DNA from: Antennarius striatus
Lineage: Eukaryota; Chordata; Actinopteri; Lophiiformes; Antennariidae
Direction of reading: 5' to 3'
DNA length: 64,000 nucleotides
NCBI RefSeq assembly: GCF_040054535.1
Contig: NC_090788.1
Span: 18,331,501 to 18,395,500, forward strand
Shown: positions 56,130-64,000 of the stretch, in pieces
Numbering within the stretch: position 1 is the first letter of the stretch
Layout of the letters: each line of letters starts with the position of its first letter
Program-made: the position numbers and the translations under genes
The notes under the pieces: generated by a model
What the model saw: the letters and a program-made list of their open reading frames with translations, nothing else
Told to the model about the DNA's origin: nothing
Database searches by the model: none

Positions 56130-58823
56130 CCACACCTCTGCTCCGTCTGCACACTGACCTGGGATTCACATCTACTGTCAAGAAGCCTGACAGCAGGAAC
56201 GAGGGTGGCTAGAACTGTAGCTTAACCCCCCCACTCAGATTCATCACATGTCTTTCAACAAGGGCATCATGACACAGAACCCTGGACATGATACAAACAC
56301 TCTCCCCTTGGAACCTATGAGGGATGTAACTCTGGAAGGGTGTTCAGCTGAGTGGGAAAGTCAAGTATGATGTACATCCATCTGTTGTCTTGGACACATC
56401 ATGAGCCCCAAACATATAAATACTACCGCAAGGTTATATATTCAAAAAACAAAAAATGTTTCAAATTCTGTTTGCAGCACGTAAAGAAAACTGATGCCTC
56501 TCCCCTCATTCACCGTAAGCCCCACCAGACAAACTATGTATAGTAGGTGACAGGTGGACCGGCGAGGCACGGCGGGAGTGGGAGCACTAATACCTTCCTC
56601 TGTGATGTTAATGCTGACCATGCTCGCCCCACTCCCTCAGCTTTTAATCTCCTCTGTTCTGCATTCAGCAAAGCTTCAGCATGCTGATTTAAAAGAAAAT
56701 TCTCCAGACGCCACAGTCAAGTAAATCACCAGCTGAGGAACGGAAAACACATCAAGTCCATTTTTATTATCCCTGTACTAAAACTTGTTCTGTGAATATT
56801 TAACATGAATCAATCTATGCAGCCCAATTTTTACCACGTTGAGCTAAAGGGTGAGAAACTCTGACTCGAGCGTTTTATGTGATCTGTCTGACCTTAATTC
56901 TTACAATTGCAAGTCTGCACATCATATTTCTATTTAGAAAATAAATGTGTAAAAGAGAATACAGTGCTTGTTTTTTCACTAAATTGTTCATTTTCAAATT
57001 GTTCAATTTGAATTGAATTCTTTGCAGGTTTTTCGATCATTTCTGACATTGAATTCTGGATTTGCTAACAGTTTTATCTCCATTTCAATTCAGTGCAGCT
57101 GAAGAGATTTTGAACTTTTCACTTTGAGATACCCTTTCATGATTTTAGTAGACTTCACTGGAGCTAGAAACTACTCAGATGTAAAATTCAGTGGGTTTGG
57201 GGTACGAGATACGAGGCTGCCTTTTTCTCTCCTCACAGACGACATCAAGACACCAGATCCATGGGGTAGCATGGTTGTAAAGGAAGCATGTTGGAGATTT
57301 TTGCTCCACCAAGGATTGTGTGATACTAGAGAAAATAAAATGAACGTATTCTATCACTGAGATGCTACAATATCCACATGTGAATGAATTGTGATGCTTT
57401 AATACAGACTTCTTTTGTAACAGTTCAGGTTCAGTCACAAGTTTATTGAAACCACACTGTGTTCTGTTTTCCATCTCTTACAACAGAATTTTTCAACACA
57501 AATGTTTCAAGCTTTCCTCCAGGACCTTCTTAAAGCAGATGATCACGCTACATTTGGTTAAACTTGGCTTTGACCTGTTTATAAAATACAAAGAAATAAC
57601 AGGAAGAGTGAACAGCAACAGCATGTGTTTGCTACAGAAAATGGTAAAAACATAATATTCTGTTGGTCTTCACTTGAAATACATTAGAAATGTGTTCCCA
57701 TCATTGGATTCCATCTAATACTGCTTGGCAAAGAGGAATAAAAGGCTTCTGCTCAAGGCCGTCATCTAAAACTAGGTTAATCATACGCAGACCTTGAATT
57801 ACTGATCACTTGTGTAATCAATACTCTGACATGTCCACTATCCTTGTGTTCAAAACATGTAAACATGTTAAAGAATGGGAGTGTTTCGATTTAGCCAACA
57901 ATATCGGTTCACAAAAAGAAAGCTATGAAAGTTAGACTTGAATTCAAAGTAGAAAACTGATGAATGAATCTCATTCATATGGCTTAACATGTTTCCTCTC
58001 ATCTAGACTGACTTTAGGCTGCATCTACTTGGAAAAAGCAGCATCACCGAAGCTCTGATCATTTCTGATTAAATATTCGCTGATAAAGACTTCCATCTAT
58101 TTTTTTTGACTGCGGTCCTCTTTCCCCAGAATAACAAGCACACCCAAGTTCATTTAACAAACTGATGCTCAACACTGGTCTGAAGATGGCATGTGACGAT
58201 TGTACTTCATGTGTTTTCATTTATGCTACCTCATCAATCACAAAACCAGACTCCTGTTAACAGAACCCATAAAGAAAACGTGTGTGTTCATCAAAAACAA
58301 CGAATACCCTAATCGTTATGTGCGAGGAGACCACAACTATAGACGAGTAAGCATCTGCTCTTTGTTCAGTAAGTACTCGGTGAATCAGAAGACACGTTTA
58401 TGGTTGACTGTTCACAACATGTACATCTACATGTAATAAAACGCTGACATCAGACACGAACAATCCCTTTTATAAGCTGTTTAAGTTACTTTTCTTTGTT
58501 TCTCATTTGCGCCTTTGGCTAATGTATGTGTTTTCTCTTGAAAAGAAAAACACTTCAAATGATAAGACCCGGCTACATTGTTAGGCATCATTTCCTGTGT
58601 CTCACTTGGTTTTTTTTCTGTCCTTTAAAATGAAATAAGCCATCTAGATTCTTAACCAGTCCTCTTTCTTTTATAACCATGCTCACCGTCCTGCAAAGAA
58701 CTATTTAACAGAATGGAAACCAGTAAGGTATCACCTGCTCAAGGTGAAGCAGAGAGCCAGGATGAAGTGGGATAGAAGTGTTTGTTTACGTCTGTGCTTC
58801 CTTGTGACCTTAGACCCCTCCAT
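56130..58823. other. Convergent 3' UTRs of nle1 (+) and slc25a1 (-)
   Basis: AATAAA at 56940-56945 fits nle1 polyadenylation, about 810 bp after its stop. On the minus strand TTTATT at 57442-57447 reads AATAAA and could end slc25a1, giving a 3' UTR of about 1.4 kb. If so the 3' UTRs do not overlap. No other gene was recognised. Confidence 0.5.
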
Positions 58824-59544
58824 TTACTGAGTTTTCCACACATCGTTCAGAAGTTTGACCACTTCTTCGTAGATTACAAAGACCAAGGCTACATCCAAAC
58901 ACACACGACCGAGCCTGGGAACTGTTCCTTTGTAGAAGCTGCAGGAAGCACAAGATGACCTGTGGTTACATGACGGGTATTCAAGAAAAAGTCGCATCAG
59001 GGAGGAGAATCAGGGTCAACTCACGCCTGGGGGCCTTCTTGCTTCAAGATCTGGAAGGCACAATCCACTGTGTTTTTGTAGCGGTGGGCTTCTAATCCCT
59101 ACAACAGAAAAATACGTGTCAAAAGTGGTACCCTGGATGACGGCGATTAAATCCGGTTGTGATTTCTACCTGCATTCTGGTTTTCACCACATCTAGAGGT
59201 GTATTTCCAAAAACACTGGCGGCACCCGCTGTTGCCCCAAAAATTGCCGTCACAATGGGGTGCATTTGTCGTCTGGGGTCATCACCTTTGAGGCACGATC
59301 AAAATGTTGGGTTTGAGTGGAGTGGAAAGAAATGAATCAGTCATTCGGACAGAAAACAGCAATTAGATTTTACTCTTGCAAAATTAGCATATTAGCATTC
59401 TCACCTTTGTACCAATTGCGCAGTGAATTCATTACGTAGAATCGGATGGCCTGATTACTTCCTTGTTTCAACACTGTAGCTGTCAGGCCTTGATACGTCC
59501 CCCTCACCCCTACAAAAGTCAAACAGATGCATCATGTAGCACCA

Positions 59545-59575
<31 letters not shown>

Positions 59576-61389
59576 GCATGCAGCTATTTAGCTCTCATCT
59601 CCATGCACCAGTTAAACCACTGATCCCTCCTGCTGTCTTACCCTGTTCCCTGATAATCTGACTGACCCCGTGAAAGAAGCCTCTGTAGCGAGGTCTGAGG
59701 GAGCACTGGTCATGGATCAACTTCACCTGGAGGATGAGGGAAGATTTCAGTCCAATTGTTCATTCAGACGGACGTCGCTTCATATGTTAGAACGGCGTCC
59801 GTCTCCACTGACCTTCAGCGTCTCCATGGGACAGACGATCACGATGGCCTCCGCGATGCCAGCTCCTAACCCGCACAGGAGGCTCCGTGTGTTGTCCAGC
59901 CGACCTGTGGCGTCTCGCATCGGGTTACTGAGCATCTCGAACACGCCAAACCTGTAAAAGATGAGAGGGTGATTCATGGAGGATAAGGAGTGTCAACAAA
60001 TCAGAAAAAAGAGACAAGGACGACGTGTAACGGATGCCACTGTAACACAAACACCTGACCTCACCGGCTCCAGCAGGTTTGAAGATAATACGATTTTACT
60101 TTATCCATAGCAAATTGTTAAAATTAAGATTCTGCTTTTTTAGGGTTTTTGCTGTTAAATGATTAATTCATATCTTAACTTTATTTTACTTTATTAGGTG
60201 ACCTGTGACTTCACCTTGTCAGTTTTGTCAAGTTTTACAGCCCCTAAAAATGTTGTGGAAGAATCTGCAGATAAAGCACAGTCAGCTGTTCAATTCATCC
60301 CAAATGGGCAACAACGCAAACAGCAAATGCATTCAAAATGTGTGTGTGTGTGTGTGTGATTGTGTGTGTGTGTGTACCTCACTGCAGATTTGGGTATTGA
60401 TCCGTAGAGCAGCGAGCTGAGACCTCGATACAATCCTCTGAGCCCATGATCCTGGACGGTTAACTTCACGCAGTCACCTGTACACAAACACACACAACCA
60501 CACACACACACAAAAATGAGTATCCAAACAGAAGACTAACACACAACCCTGCAGTCAGCAGTAGTAACAGTGGCCTGCGACCTACCGATGCCTCTGTATC
60601 GCGGTGGATTGGCTCTTTCGTCCAGCTGCAGCTGGGTCTTGACATATTCTGTGGGGAAGGTGATACAGATCTCGATTCCTCCTGCGATTCCACCTGAATA
60701 GGGGAACAAAGAATAGAAAACAACATCAGGATTCCATAACTGACAAAGCAGGGAAACCTGCCAGTATTATTTCAGTACACTAAAAGAATAAATGGATTAA
60801 ATGAAAGGTGACTCTACTGCTAGATCATTTCAGGATCACACACATTGGATTTTGGATGGATGGAACAGCTGAGAACAACTGAATGAAGATCCTGCTTCAA
60901 TTCAAATATTCCAGCATATGTATAAATACTTGTAGATGTATTGAAATTAATACATTGCAAAAAAACACTAAAATAATATAGAAAATATAGTTAAAACACG
61001 CAGCTGACTGATGCAGCACCGCTTCTGGTGCGTTTTGACCCACTTCTGCATGGATAACCTTATGGTCGACAGGGGACTGAGACTAGGTGACACAGAAAAC
61101 AGTAAGCCGCCAATCCGAGATGAATATTTGAAAATCAACCTGCGAGGATGGCCTTTCCGGGGTGCGTAATTTTCCTCCTTGCGGCAGCGGCAGCCGCCAG
61201 GTTTCTCCTCGCCGCGTATGACCGCTGGTGGGCGGGCAGGGCGCTCAGCGCCGCCGCCGCCGCCGCCGCCGCCGCGGTGGAGCCCAGACGCCGGGATGGA
61301 TGCGGCTGATGGTTCGGGCTTCCCTTCCTGACTCCGCAGCTCTCACACGGACCCTCACACACCGAGAAGGGCTTAGGAAGCGACGACAT
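58824..61389 (-). CDS. slc25a1: Mitochondrial tricarboxylate (citrate) carrier Slc25a1
   Basis: The product should exchange mitochondrial citrate for cytosolic malate across the inner membrane, supplying acetyl-CoA for lipid synthesis. Nine exons read on the minus strand sum to 1092 nt (363 residues): 61140-61389, 60586-60693, 60378-60477, 59813-59951, 59642-59726, 59405-59509, 59170-59285, 59025-59098 and 58824-58938. Three mitochondrial-carrier repeats carry P-x-[DE]-x-x-[KR] signatures: [18 protein letters not shown] and TPLDVVKTR. Other family blocks are [37 protein letters not shown] and [19 protein letters not shown]. The C-terminus DVWKTQ matches the family. The N-terminus is about 50 residues longer than human SLC25A1, with an Ala tract from a GCC/GGC repeat and a basic Ala-rich stretch before the conserved [10 protein letters not shown]. 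No other in-frame ATG exists in exon 1. It is convergent with nle1. Confidence 0.95.
59546..59574. repeat. (CA)n microsatellite, slc25a1 intron
   Basis: About 14 CA units between exons 59405-59509 and 59642-59726. Confidence 0.95.
60339..60375. repeat. (GT)n microsatellite beside an slc25a1 donor site
   Basis: An interrupted GT run that ends at the minus-strand donor of exon 60378-60477, so the intron begins gtacacacac on the coding strand. Confidence 0.92.
61245..61280 (-). repeat. slc25a1: GCC/GGC trinucleotide repeat encoding poly-alanine in slc25a1
   Basis: About nine GCC-type triplets in exon 1. In the minus-strand frame they encode an uninterrupted run of nine Ala residues near residues 39-47. 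Confidence 0.9.
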
Positions 61390-61560
61390 GTCGGGGGCAG
61401 AGACGTTCGCCGGTGGCGCGCACAGTCAGACAATAACAACACAGACAGGCGCTCCGGTGGCGGCTGGCGGAGCGTCGGGACTCAAATAGCGGTCAGGTGA
61501 CAGGGCAGACCATTGGCTCAACACGTCGCCTAACGCCGATACTAGAGTCACGTGACTGTG
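61390..61560 (-). promoter_or_regulatory. slc25a1: slc25a1 GC-rich promoter region
   Basis: The CpG-rich patch beginning in exon 1 (about 61140) extends to about 61560, then gives way to AT-rich sequence. It is a CpG-island type promoter with no TATA box recognised. A CACGTG-like tcacgtgact lies near 61548. Confidence 0.5.
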
Positions 61561-62580
61561 CGTGATTTTTGGCGACCAATGGCGTGGAGGATGATGTATT
61601 GATGAACGAGACGCATGTAGTGTGGCACCGACCGGGCCTGCGTTAATTACGCGCAAGGGGATTTAAACCCTCTCCTCTCTGCTGAGGCTCTGGGCTTGGA
61701 TCGTGTCATATGGAAGGAACAGTCATGTAATGTTCTTTATTCACGTTTAATGATTGTCCTCATTTAACCAGTAAGGGAAACAACAGTAAATCACAAGCGT
61801 AATTCATTTCTGAATATCAACAATATCCAATATATCCAACATTTTTATTCAATCCAGGGGTCAGTTTGTCTAGTCAGCATTGATTCAGCAAGAAATCCTC
61901 TTCCTCATGGACTGACAAAACACCCTGATGACGTCATCCTGTTTACTGGTGAGCCAGTGGACTATAGGTCAGAGGTCACGGTTGCTCTTTAAATTTTGAC
62001 TGTAAATTTACATCAGTTTAACCCAACATTTCTTCTAAATTCATATTACCTTTCTAGCATGGCAATGTGAAGAGAATCTGCAGATTTCTGTGTTTTGGGT
62101 CAAATTTTCTTGCGGCTCTCTTTACCTCAATCCTGTCTCACTTTGGCCACCAGGCCTTGTTTATTGATATAATAATGATATAATAATGATATAATAATAT
62201 AATATAACCCTAACCCTAAACCCTAACCCATACCCTTACCCTAATAATATATATTTCTATATATATATTATATACAGTATATATATACACAGTATATATA
62301 TACACAGTATATATATATATATATACACAGTATTAATATACACAGTATATATATATATATATTTATTTATATTTATATATATATATACATATATTTATAT
62401 AACTTAATAACAACATATACACACATATATACTTACATATACTGTGGCTAAAGGGTGAGCTACCATTATTAAACAGATGCTAATAAATTGCTGCTACGCA
62501 TTGAAGAGATCAGTTTATTGCTGTTGCTTCTTAATCCCTCCTCCCTTAAATAGTGCCTATGTCATGCCAAAGCATGCATG
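61560..62580. other. Intergenic AT-rich spacer
   Basis: No gene was recognised. It contains an (ATA/ATGAT)-rich stretch at 62160-62204, a telomere-like patch at 62205-62245, and a (TATATATACACAGTA)-type minisatellite at about 62265-62400. Confidence 0.6.
62205..62245. repeat. Degenerate telomere-like CCCTAA tract
   Basis: About five imperfect CCCTAA units (aaccctaaccctaaaccc, then cccatacccttaccctaa) embedded in AT repeats. This is the complement of vertebrate TTAGGG. Confidence 0.8.
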
Positions 62581-62581
62581 A

Positions 62582-63500
<919 letters not shown>

Positions 63501-63776
63501 TCTCTGTTTTATTTCCATTAAGTTTCTCGGTTAACTCGATCAATAGTTAATATCAAATAACAAAACGTTCAGAGTTCAGTGATCAAAAAACTGTTAATGC
63601 TTCCAGGAAGAACCCTAACCTGGCCAGCATTAGTTCCTACTGACACGTGAGCACCAGTCATCCCCAGGAGACCCAGTACATCATTTGGTTCCTATAGGAG
63701 AACACCCCTGTTATTATTTTTTTCAAAAAATATGAAATGCCAGAGTTTTCTTACAGGAAGCTTATATCATCAGATC

Positions 63777-63876
63777 TTATCTATGGTCTTGAAGTAATCC
63801 ATCTTCATCATCTTCATCTTCCACAATGTGGCCGGCACCCCCCCTCCTCTGTATTTTTGACACTACCCTCGGCTCT
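63777..63876 (-). other. Possible C-terminal exon of an unidentified minus-strand gene
   Basis: On the minus strand, sequence after an acceptor-like aaaatacag (about 63855) reads an acidic tail, GHIVEDEDDEDGLLQDHR, then a stop whose complement is at 63777-63779. A minus-strand AATAAA (TTTATT at 63508-63513) lies 265 bp downstream. The gene, if real, continues beyond or near the right edge. No family was recognised. Confidence 0.3.
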
Positions 63877-64000
63877 CAGTTTGTCATGGATATTTAGCTA
63901 CAGGTTTGTGTCTGTCGGGAGCTGAAATGTTTTGAGGTGTTAAAGCTTCATAGCGTAACGGTCATGAATTAACCAAAGAATAGAGATCTAGTTCTTAGGT

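Overview
The window is nuclear DNA from a vertebrate, almost certainly a ray-finned (teleost) fish. Genes are split into many short exons with GT..AG introns, the background is AT-rich, (GT)n/(CA)n microsatellites are abundant, and there are fish-type SINE, LINE and Tigger/pogo-like MITE fragments. No bacterial, phage or CRISPR content is visible. Six protein-coding genes can be assembled exon by exon. For the five complete ones the exon lengths sum to intact reading frames and the products have family-typical lengths, apart from N-terminal extensions in inpp5k and slc25a1.

Layout, left to right: (1) 580-9441 (+), the 3' part of a hephaestin/ceruloplasmin-family multicopper ferroxidase (hephl1-like), cut by the window start; (2) about 10740-20660 (+), slc43a2 (LAT4 neutral amino-acid transporter); (3) 22909-34465 plus a spliced 3' UTR (+), pitpna (phosphatidylinositol transfer protein alpha); (4) 34.5-44 kb, repeat-rich spacer with a MITE, an AT palindrome and some unassigned ORFs; (5) 44049-48976 (+), inpp5k (inositol polyphosphate 5-phosphatase K); (6) 52976-56129 (+), nle1 (notchless WD40 ribosome-biogenesis factor) with a non-coding first exon near 51.4 kb; (7) 58824-61389 (-), slc25a1 (mitochondrial citrate carrier), convergent with nle1; (8) 61.5-64 kb, AT/CA-rich spacer with a telomere-like tract and a possible terminal exon of another minus-strand gene.

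The order slc43a2-pitpna-inpp5k, all in one orientation, matches the human 17p13.3 block (SLC43A2-PITPNA-INPP5K) as I recall it, which supports the assignments. The genes are not an operon and do not form one pathway. pitpna and inpp5k both act on phosphoinositides, which is a thematic link only.

I see no evidence for a wholly new biological system. The observations most worth a second look are: a candidate 18-nt in-frame microexon in slc43a2; an 8-nt constitutive microexon and a 25-A tract abutting the start codon in pitpna; a tail-less hydrophobic C-terminus on the ferroxidase that may be a GPI signal; a splice acceptor in that gene preceded by (TG)n instead of pyrimidines; a perfect 38-bp palindrome; paired dispersed repeats flanking pitpna exons; a poly-alanine N-terminal extension on the citrate carrier; and several unassigned ORFs between pitpna and inpp5k.
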